Part shown: positions 19,488 through 29,147 of the stretch, one piece after another
Layout of the letters: the number at the start of each line of letters is the position of its first letter
Position numbering within the stretch: position 1 is the first letter of the stretch
Assembly (NCBI GenBank): GCA_037045435.1
Contig: JBAOID010000032.1
Span: 20,652 to 84,651 of the forward strand
DNA length: 64,000 nt
Direction: 5' to 3'
Source: CBDUEF01 sp018063485
GTDB taxonomy: Bacteria > Pseudomonadota > Alphaproteobacteria > Rhodobacterales > Rhodobacteraceae
Position numbers and translations under genes: made by a program
The notes under the pieces: model-generated
The model's database searches: none
What the model was told of the DNA's origin: nothing
What the model saw: only the letters and a program-made list of their open reading frames with translations

Positions 19488-19576
19488 ACTCAACGGCACT
19501 GGAAGTCACGTCTGGCTTTTGTCGTCCCGGATTGTCCGATACTGTCACCACTTACAACAGCAGATACGAGGCAGGC

Positions 19577-20233
19577 ATGAGCCAGGATCAGACCAATTTG
19601 CAGACCTTGGGCCAATCGGTTCATGATCGGCTGCGCGGCATGATTCTGGCCGGTGAACTGCCTTCCGGAACACCTTTGCAGGAAAAGAAATTTGCCGAAC
19701 GCCTTGGGGTGTCCCGCACCCCGGTCCGTGAGGCGGTGGCCCGGCTGACGAGCGAAGGGCTGGTCACGCGCAACGGCAGTGGCGTGCCGACCGTCAGCCA
19801 GATTTCCATAACTCAGATCATGGAAATTCTTCATGTTCGCAGGTTGTTGGAGAGCGAATCGGCGCGCCAGGCCGCCAGTGTAAGCGCATCACCCGAGCCG
19901 TTCTTGGCCATGCGGGCACGACTGATGCAGTTTCTGCAAGGCGAGCGACCCGGCGTCGCTGAATACGCCCAGTTTGACGAAGACCTGCATGTTCTGATCG
20001 CCAGAACGGCAGGATCAACCGTTTTGACCGAGTTGATCAAAGGTCTGAAATTGAAAACCCGTATCTTCGACAAAGGCTCGATCCCGGAACGATTTGAACC
20101 GGGCTGTGTCGAGCATATCGAGATCATCGACGCCATCCTGGCCCGTGATCCGGATCGCGCCGAAGCGGCCATGCGCAATCATATCGAGAATGCGCGCAAA
20201 GCGATACTCAGCCACCTGTACCGCCTGTTCTGA
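19577..20233 (+). CDS. GntR-family regulator (FCD domain)
   Basis: A 218-aa regulator with an N-terminal winged helix (residues ~12-75: VHDRLRGMILAGELPSGTPLQEKKFAERLGVSRTPVREAVARL) and a C-terminal FCD ligand-binding domain. The FCD metal ligands are likely the acidic and His residues in FDEDLHVLIA and in EHIEIIDAI...MRNHIENA. It is divergent from hydantoinase 1 and 101 nt upstream of the VOC/ABC operon. The GTATAC repeats on both flanks suggest it controls both transcripts and responds to a pathway intermediate. Confidence 0.88.
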   Translation: MSQDQTNLQTLGQSVHDRLRGMILAGELPSGTPLQEKKFAERLGVSRTPVREAVARLTSEGLVTRNGSGVPTVSQISITQIMEILHVRRLLESESARQAASVSASPEPFLAMRARLMQFLQGERPGVAEYAQFDEDLHVLIARTAGSTVLTELIKGLKLKTRIFDKGSIPERFEPGCVEHIEIIDAILARDPDRAEAAMRNHIENARKAILSHLYRLF

Positions 20234-20292
20234 TTTTTCCGCACCGCCGGTTTGCAAAATCCGCGATGAGAAGTTGACTTGGAATTGTTTGT

Positions 20293-20320
20293 GTATACCG
20301 TGTGTATTGATGAGGTATAC
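20293..20320. promoter_or_regulatory. paired GTATAC repeats upstream of the VOC/ABC operon
   Basis: Two GTATAC hexamers start at 20293 and 20315, 22 bp apart (two helical turns), just before ATG 20335. With the copy at 19482 they make a plausible operator set for the adjacent GntR protein. Confidence 0.5.
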
Positions 20321-20334
20321 GAAGTAGGCGCAGA

Positions 20335-20727
20335 ATGGATTCGCTTCCCGTCCAACGACCTGATGGACCGACCTTGGGCATCACGTTTCTCTACTACCGC
20401 GACCTTGACCGCGCGTTGACGTTCTATGAACAGGTTTTGGGATTCCAGATCGCGATTGACCAGGGCTGGTCGAAAATCCTGTGCATGTCGGGTGCCGCGC
20501 ATGTCGGATTGGTCGACGAGGCGCGGGGAATGCACCGGGCGTCAGACCCCAAACCCGTGCAGATCTGCATTCGCGTGCCAGACGTCGATGCGTGGCACGC
20601 TTGGGTTGAAACCCATAACGTGACGGGATTGACCGAGGCCAAAAGCAGCGCTGCCCTGCGGATCCGCGCTTTTGTTTTCAACGATCCCGAAGGTTATCAG
20701 ATTGAAGTTCAGTCCGCCCTCGACTGA
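20335..20727 (+). CDS. VOC (glyoxalase/bleomycin resistance) family protein
   Basis: A 130-aa single vicinal-oxygen-chelate protein: ITFLYYRDLDRALTFYEQVLGFQ at the N-terminus and FVFNDPEGYQIEVQS at the C-terminus, where the Glu is a usual metal ligand. Such proteins act as lyases, isomerases or dioxygenases on small metabolites. It is the first gene of the operon that continues into the Dpp-type transporter. Its job is probably an accessory step on the imported compound; the substrate is unknown. Confidence 0.85.
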   Translation: MDSLPVQRPDGPTLGITFLYYRDLDRALTFYEQVLGFQIAIDQGWSKILCMSGAAHVGLVDEARGMHRASDPKPVQICIRVPDVDAWHAWVETHNVTGLTEAKSSAALRIRAFVFNDPEGYQIEVQSALD

Positions 20728-20792
20728 TCCGGGCGGCCCAAGAAAAAAGACGGCGAATGCCGACAACCCATTCCAACCAGGAGACAACACAG

Positions 20793-22352
20793 ATGACCAT
20801 CAATACCTCGATGCGCCGCTTGCTGACGACGGCAGTTTTCGTCATGGCCCTGCCCTTGGCAACCATGGTCGACGCCAAGGATATCACGATCGGCCTGACC
20901 TCGGACCCGACAGTTCTTGACCCGCAGGCAGGTGAGGAGCTGTCCAGCAACATCATGTTTTACCACATTTATGACCCGCTGGTGCGTCGTGATGCGAACA
21001 TGGTGTTCACCCCCGGTCTTGCCGAAAGCTGGTCGTTGAAAGATGACAAGACCTGGGTTTTCAAACTGCGCCCCGGCGTGAAGTTCCATAACGGGGCTGA
21101 GCTGAAAGCTTCGGATGTGGTCTTCTCGATCGAGCGGCTCAAGGGTTCGGTCATGTCGAACCTGTCGGCCAACATTGCCAGCGCAAAAGCGGTGGATGAT
21201 CTGACCGTGGAAATCTCCACGCCAGGGCCCTATGCCGCCCTTCCCAATGATCTGGCCGGGATCCTGATCCTGAACGAGGAATATGTGAAGTCTGTAGGCG
21301 ATACCGAACTTGGCCTGAAGCCAATGGGGACCGGGCCCTACATGCTCAAGGAATGGGTCAAGGAAGATCATCTGACCCTGGAGGCATTCCCCGACTACTA
21401 CGCGGGCAAGGCCAGGATCGACACCGTGGTATTCCGGCCGATCACAAACCCTGCAACCCGGACCGCCGCCTTGCTGACGGGCGAACTGGATGTGGTGCAG
21501 GATCTTGCGGTCCGTGACGTAGAGCGTGTGAAGGCCGAACCCGGCATCACCGTGCTGACCCGACCCAGTCTTCTCAACATCTTGCTGGCGATGGACGTGC
21601 GGGAAAAATCACCGACCATCGCGCTGGACAAGAACCCGATGACCGACCGCCGCGTCCGCGAGGCGATCGCCCGCGCCATCGACGTGGCGACCATTGACAA
21701 GGTCGTCATGAACGGGCTGGCAACGTCTTCGGCGCAATTCGTGCCGGAGTCGCATGTGGGCTATGTCGACGGGGCGGATTTCCACGCGATGTATCCGTTC
21801 GACATCGCGCGGGCCAAGGAACTGATGGCCGAAGCTGGCTATGCGGATGGCTTCACCATGACGCTCGACGCCACCAACAACCGCTATGTGAACGACGCGC
21901 AGATTGCCCAGGCGTTGACCTCGATGTTGTCGCAGATTGGGATCGACCTGCAATTGAACATGATGCCCAAGTCGAACTTCTGGGGCTATATCCGGGTGCC
22001 GTCGGACAATTCGAGCTTCATCATGTCTGGCTGGGACGTACCCTCCGGCGATGCGGGCACCATGTATGACGCGCTTTACTACAGCCGGGACAAAAAGCCG
22101 GGCTACGGCGAGGTCAACCGTACCAGCTATTCCAATCCTGAGGTGGATGCCCTGCTCGACAAGGCAGACTCAACCGCCAGCATGGAGGAGCGTGACGGTT
22201 ATCTGCAGGATGCGACCAAACTTCTGCTGGCGGATATTCCAATGATTCCCGTGCATTACGAGCAGGACGTCTACGCCTCGCACGACAACGTCACCTTCAC
22301 TCCGAGGACAGACAAGTTCATCTGGGCTTATGAGATGGATGTCACCGAGTAA
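20793..22352 (+). CDS. ABC substrate-binding protein, peptide/nickel type (SBP family 5)
   Basis: A 519-aa periplasmic binding protein. The signal peptide is visible (RRLLTTAVFVMALPLATMVDA, cleavage after VDA). The family 5 pattern follows: GLAESWSLKDDKTWVFKLRPGVKFHNG and MGTGPYMLKEW. AGGAG lies 9 nt upstream of ATG 20793. It delivers ligand to the permeases encoded next. An 11-bp GC hairpin directly after it may set a higher transcript level for this gene than for the permeases. Confidence 0.9.
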   Translation: MTINTSMRRLLTTAVFVMALPLATMVDAKDITIGLTSDPTVLDPQAGEELSSNIMFYHIYDPLVRRDANMVFTPGLAESWSLKDDKTWVFKLRPGVKFHNGAELKASDVVFSIERLKGSVMSNLSANIASAKAVDDLTVEISTPGPYAALPNDLAGILILNEEYVKSVGDTELGLKPMGTGPYMLKEWVKEDHLTLEAFPDYYAGKARIDTVVFRPITNPATRTAALLTGELDVVQDLAVRDVERVKAEPGITVLTRPSLLNILLAMDVREKSPTIALDKNPMTDRRVREAIARAIDVATIDKVVMNGLATSSAQFVPESHVGYVDGADFHAMYPFDIARAKELMAEAGYADGFTMTLDATNNRYVNDAQIAQALTSMLSQIGIDLQLNMMPKSNFWGYIRVPSDNSSFIMSGWDVPSGDAGTMYDALYYSRDKKPGYGEVNRTSYSNPEVDALLDKADSTASMEERDGYLQDATKLLLADIPMIPVHYEQDVYASHDNVTFTPRTDKFIWAYEMDVTE

Positions 22353-22364
22353 TACACTCTGTTG

Positions 22365-22391
22365 AGGCGGCGCCCGCATCGGGCGCCGCCT
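22365..22391 (+). terminator. intercistronic hairpin after the binding-protein gene
   Basis: A perfect 11-bp stem (AGGCGGCGCCC / GGGCGCCGCCT) with a 5-nt loop lies between the SBP and permease genes. There is no strong T-run, so it is more likely an mRNA-stabilising or attenuating structure than a full terminator. Confidence 0.6.
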
Positions 22392-22415
22392 GTCTTGTCT
22401 GGCAAAGGACCCCGG

Positions 22416-23381
22416 ATGTTTGCTTTTACGGTCAGGCGGCTGATCCAGATGCTCGTTGTGCTTTGGGCAGTTTCGGTCATTGTCTTTCTGATGATGACCT
22501 TCACTGGCGACCCGGTCTTCATGGTGGTTCCCATCGATGCGACGCAGGCCGAGATTGCGCAGGCGCGCCATATCCTCGGCCTCGACAGGTCAATGTTCGT
22601 TCAATACGGGATCTTTCTGTCGGGCTTGCTGCAAGGCGACTTCGGCTTGTCCTACGTCTTTCGGCAGCCGGCGTTCGATCTGATTGTCGAACGTCTGCCC
22701 GCCACGATAGAGATGGTCGCGGTTGCCATGGTCATCGCCACCGTCGTGGCCATTCCCCTTGGCGTCTATGCCGGGGCAAATCCTGGCAAGCCTTTGTCGC
22801 GGCTGATCATGTCGGGCTCTTTGCTGGGCGTGTCCTTGCCGGGGTTTTGGGTCGGCATGATGCTGATCTGGGTGCTGTCCGTCGAATACCGCATCTTCCC
22901 TTCCTCGGGGCGGGGCGACATCGGCACGATCCTTGGCGTCAAGACATCGTTGGCCACGGCGTCGGGCTGGCACCACGTCATCCTGCCCGCCTTCACCTTG
23001 TCGGTCGGCACACTGGCCATCCTTTTGCGGATGACGCGCGCCGGGATGATGGAGGTGACGCGGCAGGATTACATGAAATTCGCCCGCGCCAAGGGCGTGT
23101 CACGGCGCGGCATTCTGTACGGCCACGGGTTGCGCAACGCCTTGATCCCGGTGGTGACGATCTTTGGCCTGCAACTGGGCGACCTGATCGCCTTTGCCAC
23201 CATCACCGAGACGATCTTTGCCTGGCCTGGCATGGGCAAGCTGTTGATCGACAGCATCTACCGCGCCGACCGGCCGGTGATCGTGGTCTATCTGATGCTG
23301 GTCGCGCTGATCTTTGTGGTGATCAACCTTGTGATCGACGTTCTTTACACGCTCATTGATCCTCGGATCACGGTGAAATGA
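22416..23381 (+). CDS. ABC permease, DppB type
   Basis: A 321-aa inner-membrane permease. It starts MFAFTVRRLIQMLVVLWAVSVIVFLMM, the usual first helix of DppB/OppB proteins. The EAA loop is DYMKFARAKGVSRRGILYGHGLRNALIPVVT. It forms the translocation pore with the DppC-type protein encoded 1 nt downstream. AAAGGA precedes the ATG. Confidence 0.9.
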   Translation: MFAFTVRRLIQMLVVLWAVSVIVFLMMTFTGDPVFMVVPIDATQAEIAQARHILGLDRSMFVQYGIFLSGLLQGDFGLSYVFRQPAFDLIVERLPATIEMVAVAMVIATVVAIPLGVYAGANPGKPLSRLIMSGSLLGVSLPGFWVGMMLIWVLSVEYRIFPSSGRGDIGTILGVKTSLATASGWHHVILPAFTLSVGTLAILLRMTRAGMMEVTRQDYMKFARAKGVSRRGILYGHGLRNALIPVVTIFGLQLGDLIAFATITETIFAWPGMGKLLIDSIYRADRPVIVVYLMLVALIFVVINLVIDVLYTLIDPRITVK

Positions 23382-23382
23382 C

Positions 23383-24258
23383 ATGATGACCCGCTTCATG
23401 ACCTCGCAGATGGCCCTTAATTGGCGGAATAACCTGTCCGCGATCAGCGGCACCGTCATCTTGTTATTCTGCATCTTCATCGTGGTTGCGGGGCCGTCCC
23501 TGGTCACGCAGAACCCATACGATGTAAAGCAGTTGAACCTCATGGACAGCTATCTGCCCCCCGCGTGGATGGAGGGGGGGCGTTCAGACTACCTGCTAGG
23601 TACTGATGGCCAGGGCCGCGATGTGCTGGCTGCGGTGATCTATGGGACAAGGATTTCGGCCTTCATCGGGGTGGCGGCGACGGTGCTGTCGTGCCTGCTT
23701 GGCACGTTCCTTGGGTTGATCGCCGGCTACTTCGGCGGCTGGCTCGACGCGCTGATCATGCGCATCGCCGATATTCAGCTTTCTTTCCCCTCGATGCTGA
23801 TTGCCCTGTTCCTCATGTCGGCCTTTGGCACGGGGATCGACAAGATCCTGATTTCGCTGACGGCGGTGGGCTGGGTCGTCTATGCCCGCACCGTGCGCGG
23901 GTCCACCTTGGGCGAACGGCAGCGCGAATATGTCCAAGCGGCGCGGGTGGCGGGCCTGCGCAATGGCGCGATCATCTGGCGTCATATCCTGCCCAACGTC
24001 ATGACCCCGCTGATCGTGGTGGCAACCGTGCAGGTCGGAACCTTCATTCTGATCGAGGCGTCACTCAGCTTTCTGGGCGTGGGGGTGCCGGTCACACGAC
24101 CGTCGCTGGGGCTGTTGATCAAGAATGGCTTCGACGTGCTGTTTTCCGGTCTGTGGTGGACCTCACTTTTTCCTGGCCTGATGATCATGGCGATGGTGTT
24201 CGGCATCAATCTGTTGGGCGATTTCCTGCGTGACGAACTTAATCCGCGGTTGAAATAG
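23383..24258 (+). CDS. ABC permease, DppC type
   Basis: A 291-aa inner-membrane permease with the OppC N-terminal domain (LNWRNNLSAISGTVILLFCIFIVVAG), the LLGTDGQGRDVLAAVIYGTR motif typical of DppC, and an EAA loop (REYVQAARVAGLRNGAIIWRHILPN). Two in-frame ATGs are adjacent (23383, 23386). It is the partner of the DppB-type permease. Confidence 0.9.
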   Translation: MMTRFMTSQMALNWRNNLSAISGTVILLFCIFIVVAGPSLVTQNPYDVKQLNLMDSYLPPAWMEGGRSDYLLGTDGQGRDVLAAVIYGTRISAFIGVAATVLSCLLGTFLGLIAGYFGGWLDALIMRIADIQLSFPSMLIALFLMSAFGTGIDKILISLTAVGWVVYARTVRGSTLGERQREYVQAARVAGLRNGAIIWRHILPNVMTPLIVVATVQVGTFILIEASLSFLGVGVPVTRPSLGLLIKNGFDVLFSGLWWTSLFPGLMIMAMVFGINLLGDFLRDELNPRLK

Positions 24259-24265
24259 GTAGGTC

Positions 24266-25258
24266 ATGTCCACTGAAATACAGCCCCTTTTGCAAGTCCG
24301 TAACCTGCGCACATGGTTTCACACCTTTACCGGCACGGTGAAGGCGGTGAATGGCGTCAGCTTTGATCTTGCCGAAGGCGAGGTGATGGGCTTGGTCGGC
24401 GAGTCCGGTGGCGGCAAGTCGGTGGTGGGCTATTCGCTGCTGGGGCTGATCGACCCCCCGGGCAAGATCGAAGGCGGTTCGATCCTGTTTGCCGGCGAAG
24501 AGCTGGCCAATGCGCCCGAACTGCGTCTGCGCGAAATACGCGGCCGCGAGATTGCGATGATCTTTCAAGACCCGATGACCGCCCTCAATCCGGTACATAG
24601 CATTGGCCGCCAAATGGACGAGATGTTGTGCCTGCATACCGATCTGGACAAGGCCGCGCGCCGCAAGGCCTGCATCGACATGTTGGAAAGCGTCGGCATT
24701 TCACAGGCATCCGAGCGGCTTGACAGCTATCCGCACCAGTTTTCCGGCGGCATGCGGCAACGCGTGGTTATCGCCATCGCCATGCTGGCAAAACCGCGTC
24801 TGATCATAGCGGACGAGCCGACCACCGCGCTTGATGTGACCATTCAGGCGCAGATCCTGCGGCTGATGCAGCGCGAGATCAAGGCGCAGGGCGCATCGCT
24901 GATCCTGATCACCCACGATCTCGCGGTTGTGGCAGAGATGGTGGACAAGATCACGGTGCTTTACTGCGGCCGTGTGGTGGAAACCGGCCCGGTGCGCCAG
25001 GTGCTGGAGGCGCCCGCCCACCCCTATACACGCGGATTGATCGATTCCATTCCCAACCCCGATCATCGACTGCCGCGCTTGCGGCAGATCCCCGGCACGG
25101 TGCCCGATATCCGCAACCTGCCCAGGGGTTGCGCGTTTCGGGAGCGTTGCCCCCGCGCCGCTGCCCTCTGCGCCGAGGTCGAACCCGTATTGCAGGAGCA
25201 CTCAGGCGGATCAATCGCGGCTTGCCACTTCCCCCTTGGCGCAGGAGAAACCGCGTGA
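24266..25258 (+). CDS. ABC importer ATPase, DppD type
   Basis: A 330-aa ATPase: Walker A GESGGGKS, Q-loop IFQDPMTALNPV, signature FSGGMRQRV, Walker B LIIADEPTTALD, switch LITHDLAVV. The C-terminal oligopeptide-transporter extension has the cysteine-containing CAFRERCPRA motif, which in some family members carries a 4Fe-4S cluster. It forms a heterodimer with the DppF-type ATPase, whose start codon overlaps its stop. Confidence 0.92.
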   Translation: MSTEIQPLLQVRNLRTWFHTFTGTVKAVNGVSFDLAEGEVMGLVGESGGGKSVVGYSLLGLIDPPGKIEGGSILFAGEELANAPELRLREIRGREIAMIFQDPMTALNPVHSIGRQMDEMLCLHTDLDKAARRKACIDMLESVGISQASERLDSYPHQFSGGMRQRVVIAIAMLAKPRLIIADEPTTALDVTIQAQILRLMQREIKAQGASLILITHDLAVVAEMVDKITVLYCGRVVETGPVRQVLEAPAHPYTRGLIDSIPNPDHRLPRLRQIPGTVPDIRNLPRGCAFRERCPRAAALCAEVEPVLQEHSGGSIAACHFPLGAGETA

Positions 25259-26271
25259 CCGCAATGCTGGATGTGCAAGACCTGCGGCAAGAGTTCCGCC
25301 TGAACTCCGGCCTGCTGGAGCGGATCAGCGTCAAGGGGGGGCGGTTGCATCTGAATGACCGGATCGTCCGCGCCGTCAACGGTGTCAGCTTTTCCGTGGC
25401 AAAAAGTGAGGTTCTGGCACTGGTGGGCGAATCCGGTTGCGGAAAATCGACGGTGGCCAAGGCTATCGCCCGCATCTACCGCCCGACCTCGGGCGCGATA
25501 AGGCTCGACGGGACGGATATCGCAAACCTGAGCCAGTCGGACATGCTTCCGCACCGGACCAAGATGCAGATGATCTTTCAAGACCCGTTTGCCTCGCTCG
25601 ACCCCAGGCAAAAAGTGCGCGACATCGTGGCCGAACCGTTGCGGGCGCAGTCGGGCCTTGGTTCGGCCGAAGTCGCCGACCGCGTCGCCGCCCTGTTGGC
25701 CAAGGTGGGGCTGAACGGCGACCACGCCGGGCGCTATCCGCATCAGTTTTCGGGTGGCCAGCGCCAGCGCATCGGCATCGCACGGGCCCTGTCGGTCAAT
25801 CCCGGCCTGATCATCGCGGACGAGCCGGTGTCGGCGCTGGATGTCTCGGTGCAGGCCCAGATCCTGAACCTGATGATGGATTTGCGCGACGAGTTCGGGC
25901 TGGCCTATCTGTTCATCAGCCATGATCTGTCGGTGGTCCATCACATCGCTGACCGGATCGGCGTGATGTATCTGGGGTTCATGGTCGAGACCGCACCCCG
26001 CGACAAGCTTTTCGCCATGCCGCGCCACCCCTATACCCGCGCGCTTCTCTCGGCTGCGCCCAGCATCAACCCAAGCCGCACCCGCCCCGAAATCGAATTG
26101 CAGGGCGAGGTGCCCAGCGCGCTGTCCCTGCCCAGCGGCTGCTGTTTTCGCACGCGCTGCTCCTATGCATGGGACCGCTGCGCGCAAGAACGCCCCGCGC
26201 TTCGCGACATGGGCGATGGGCAATCCGTCGCCTGCCATCTGACAGAAGAGCCACAAAGGGACAGACCATGA
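25255..26271 (+). CDS. ABC importer ATPase, DppF type
   Basis: A 338-aa ATPase starting at GTG 25255 in a GTGA overlap, with AGGAG 7 nt upstream; ATG 25264 is an alternative. Walker A GESGCGKST, signature FSGGQRQRIGIA, Walker B LIIADEPVSALDV. The C-terminal extension GCCFRTRCSYAWDRC is rich in cysteines and resembles the DppD/F cluster-binding region. It completes a five-gene importer (20793-26271). Confidence 0.92.
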   Translation: MTAMLDVQDLRQEFRLNSGLLERISVKGGRLHLNDRIVRAVNGVSFSVAKSEVLALVGESGCGKSTVAKAIARIYRPTSGAIRLDGTDIANLSQSDMLPHRTKMQMIFQDPFASLDPRQKVRDIVAEPLRAQSGLGSAEVADRVAALLAKVGLNGDHAGRYPHQFSGGQRQRIGIARALSVNPGLIIADEPVSALDVSVQAQILNLMMDLRDEFGLAYLFISHDLSVVHHIADRIGVMYLGFMVETAPRDKLFAMPRHPYTRALLSAAPSINPSRTRPEIELQGEVPSALSLPSGCCFRTRCSYAWDRCAQERPALRDMGDGQSVACHLTEEPQRDRP

Positions 26272-27685
26272 CCCGGACTATCACAATCCTTCAGCGCCGT
26301 GCCGATCTGGTTGATCCGCACGATTGCACCGATGCGGCCGACGATCTGTCAATCCTGTCGGCCCTGTGTGAAACCCTCGTGCGCCGTCAAGATCAGGGCT
26401 TCGTGCCGGCGCTGGCCGAAAGCTGGACAGTCAGCGCCGATGCCTGCCAGTGGGATTTCACGCTGCGCACCGGGGTCGTGTTTCAAGATGGAGCAGCCTG
26501 CGACGCGCAGGCCGCCGCGCTCTCGCTTCAGCGGATGGCACGCGAGGACAAAGGCTATACCCTTGGCGCACCGGCCGTATGGCGGCAATATCTGGGCCAA
26601 GCGACGATAAAAGGCGAGGGGCGGCATTTGCACATCGCCCTGGCCGAGCCGATGGCCGATCTGCTGGACGTGCTGGTTCAGGGGTTTATCGTTTCTCCTG
26701 ACAGCCTTGTGCGGATGGATGCGGGCGATCTGACCGCAATCGCGGGAACTGGCCCCTTTCGTCTGACGCAGGTGACAACGGGCAGGGTCGAGATGACCTC
26801 GGTGGCACAGGGGTCTGAGCTGATCTTTCAGGCGATGCCGGATGCCGACGAACGGGCAGCAGCTTTGCGCCACGGCTTGGCACAGGTGGCGACGAACCTG
26901 CCATTTGACGCGGACCTGGGGCCGGGTGTTACGCGCGTGGAAACCCTTAACCCGGTGGCGATCATCTATCTGATGAACGCGGCCAAGGGTCCGCTGGCCG
27001 ACAGCCGGGTGCGCCGCGCTCTGGGCCTTGCGCTTGACCGCGACGCGCTGATTGCAGAGGTGATGGCCGGTGGGGCGACCCCGCTTTACGGCTTTGTCAG
27101 CCCTGTGCATTTTGGCGCAAGTCACAGCCCGGCACCGCCACGCGATCTGGCGCTGGCCCGCAGGTTGCTTGCAGAGGCAGGATATTCTGACGGGCTGCCC
27201 CTTGGCGTCTCATGCCCCACCCGTCTGCCGGATGAAGCTGTTCGGCTGACAGCGGCACTTTCGGCGCAACTGGCGCAGATCGGTGTCACGCTGGATGTGA
27301 CCTATCACGAGGACCGCGAGGCCTATGCCCATATGGTCCGCCGCAAGGAAATCCGCGATCTGGCGGTGTTTGACAGCAGCCCGATGTCAACCTACCGGGT
27401 GCTGGTCGAAAAGCTGGACGCCCGGGTGAAAGGCGCGTGGTGGCAGGGATACCACAACGCGCAGGTCGAGGGTCTGATCGACCAAGGCCGCCGCTGCGCC
27501 GACGACATGCCGCACGGGCGGCGCTGTACGCACAGGCGTACAACGTGATGCAATCCGATCCGGCTTGGCTGACGCTCTATAACCCCATCCGCGTCACGGG
27601 GATCGCCGGGCACCACCCGGGCTTTGTGCTTGGCTCCGATGCGGTGCTTGATGTCACGCAACTTTCGCAGGTGTTTGATGGCTGA
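26268..27685 (+). CDS. leaderless SBP family 5-like protein, one frameshift
   Basis: About 472 aa, with recognisable peptide/nickel binding-protein architecture (LCETLVRRQDQGFVPALAESWTVSADACQWDFTLRTGVVFQDG ... LADSRVRRALGLALDRDALI). It begins MTRTITILQRRADLVDPHDC with no signal peptide or lipobox, so it should stay in the cytoplasm. The ATGA overlap with dppF makes the start secure. The frame breaks near 27509 and resumes as AALYAQAYNVMQSDPAWLTLYNP to the stop at 27685. The operon already has a secreted binding protein, so this one may do something other than import, such as sensing or sequestering a ligand. Confidence 0.75.
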
Positions 27686-29147
27686 TCTTATCATTTCGGG
27701 GGCTTTCATCATCACGATGGACCCCAAGCGCCGCGTCATCCCGGATGGCGCTGTCGCAATCGCAGGCAGCAAGATCATCGCGGTTGGTGCCACGGCCGAC
27801 ATCGAACGCGATCATAGCGCCCCCCAGGTGCTGAATGCCAAGGGAAAGGTGATGCTGCCCGGTCTGATCGACGTGCACGCCCACGCGGGCCACGGCTTGA
27901 TCAAGACCATGGGGATGGAGCAAGGCAACCACTGGGAAGAGATCTGCGGCGAGGTCTATACCCAAGCCTCGCCGCCAGAGTTCTGGTATGCCGAAGCCCG
28001 GCTGGCCGCGCTGGAGCGGCTGCGCTTTGGCGTCACCTGTGGCGTGTCGTTGCTGGGCGGCGGCGACAGCATCATGCGCACCGACGATCCCGCCTATGGC
28101 TCGGCTCATTGCGAAGGCGTGGCCGACATCGGCACCCGCTCGGTCGTGGCCATCGGTGCCACGCGCGCGCCGCATCCGCGCATCTATGCCACGCGCGACG
28201 CCCAAGACCGCGCCGTGCCCCATCCGGTCAGTTTTGAGCGTCAGATGCAGACCTGCACCACACTTCTGGACCGCTGGCACGGCGTGCAGACCCTTAACAT
28301 CGCGCTGCTGTATCCGGTGTTGCGCGACGAGCATCAGGCAAACATGCCCGCAGATACTTATGCCGAGGCGTGCCGCCAGGCGCAGGCGGTGCGCGCCCTT
28401 TCGCGCGAACGTGGTGTGGTGTTCACCCAGGACGGGCATTGGCGCGGCTCGATCCGTCGGGCGCAGGCGCTTGGGCTGCTTGGCCCCGACGCGCTTTTGT
28501 CGCATTGCATCGACCTGCATGACGACGAAATCACCCTGTGCGCCCAGACCGAAACACGGGTGGCGCACAACCCCTCTGCCATCGCCTCGGTGCTGGGGCG
28601 TTGTCCGGCGATCGAATTGATCGAAGCCGGGGCGGTGGTTGCGATTGGCTCTGATGCCACGGCGCCGGACCGCTCGGGCGATATGTTCCGCCACATGCAG
28701 CAGGCGATGCACTATCACCGCAGACATTTCCGTGACCCACTGGTCTTGCCGCCCGGCAAGGCGCTGGAGATGGTAACAATAGATGCAGCGCGCGCCCTTG
28801 GGATGGATCATTTGATCGGCTCGGTCGAACTCGGCAAGGCGGCTGATCTGATCTTGATCGACATGCAACGCCCCCACCTTTACCCCGCTAACATGCAGCC
28901 CTTTCGCGTGGTCTATTTTGCAAACGGAAATGATGTGGACACGGTGATCGTGGGCGGCAAACTGCTGTTGCAGGCCGGGCAGCCTGTTCACACCAACACC
29001 TTTGCTGTGCTGGCCGACGCACAGCACGAGGCAGAACAGATGATCAACCGCATCGGCGCACAGAGCATGTTGGGTTTGCCGGATGGGTTTTGGGGGCAGG
29101 CGCGCTATCCTGCTGCCCCGGACGTGAAAGAGGAAATGAGCTTATGA
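27678..29147 (+). CDS. TRZ/ATZ-type metal-dependent amidohydrolase
   Basis: A 489-aa amidohydrolase of the chlorohydrolase/deaminase group (s-triazine hydrolases, guanine and MTA/SAH deaminases). Metal and catalytic motifs are LPGLIDVHAHAGH (HxH), a histidine in FTQDGHWRG, LLSHCIDLHDDE, RVAHNPSA and the aspartate in AIGSDATAPD. It probably hydrolyses an amino or amide group on a ring compound in the cytoplasm. Its start overlaps the end of the leaderless SBP gene and its stop overlaps the racemase start, so the genes are tightly coupled. The exact substrate cannot be read from the sequence. Confidence 0.85.
   Translation: MADLIISGAFIITMDPKRRVIPDGAVAIAGSKIIAVGATADIERDHSAPQVLNAKGKVMLPGLIDVHAHAGHGLIKTMGMEQGNHWEEICGEVYTQASPPEFWYAEARLAALERLRFGVTCGVSLLGGGDSIMRTDDPAYGSAHCEGVADIGTRSVVAIGATRAPHPRIYATRDAQDRAVPHPVSFERQMQTCTTLLDRWHGVQTLNIALLYPVLRDEHQANMPADTYAEACRQAQAVRALSRERGVVFTQDGHWRGSIRRAQALGLLGPDALLSHCIDLHDDEITLCAQTETRVAHNPSAIASVLGRCPAIELIEAGAVVAIGSDATAPDRSGDMFRHMQQAMHYHRRHFRDPLVLPPGKALEMVTIDAARALGMDHLIGSVELGKAADLILIDMQRPHLYPANMQPFRVVYFANGNDVDTVIVGGKLLLQAGQPVHTNTFAVLADAQHEAEQMINRIGAQSMLGLPDGFWGQARYPAAPDVKEEMSL

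Noticed and set aside
27654..29027. 457-codon minus-strand frame opposite the TRZ/ATZ amidohydrolase
   Set aside because: Histidine- and arginine-rich antisense frame; the plus strand carries all metal-binding motifs.
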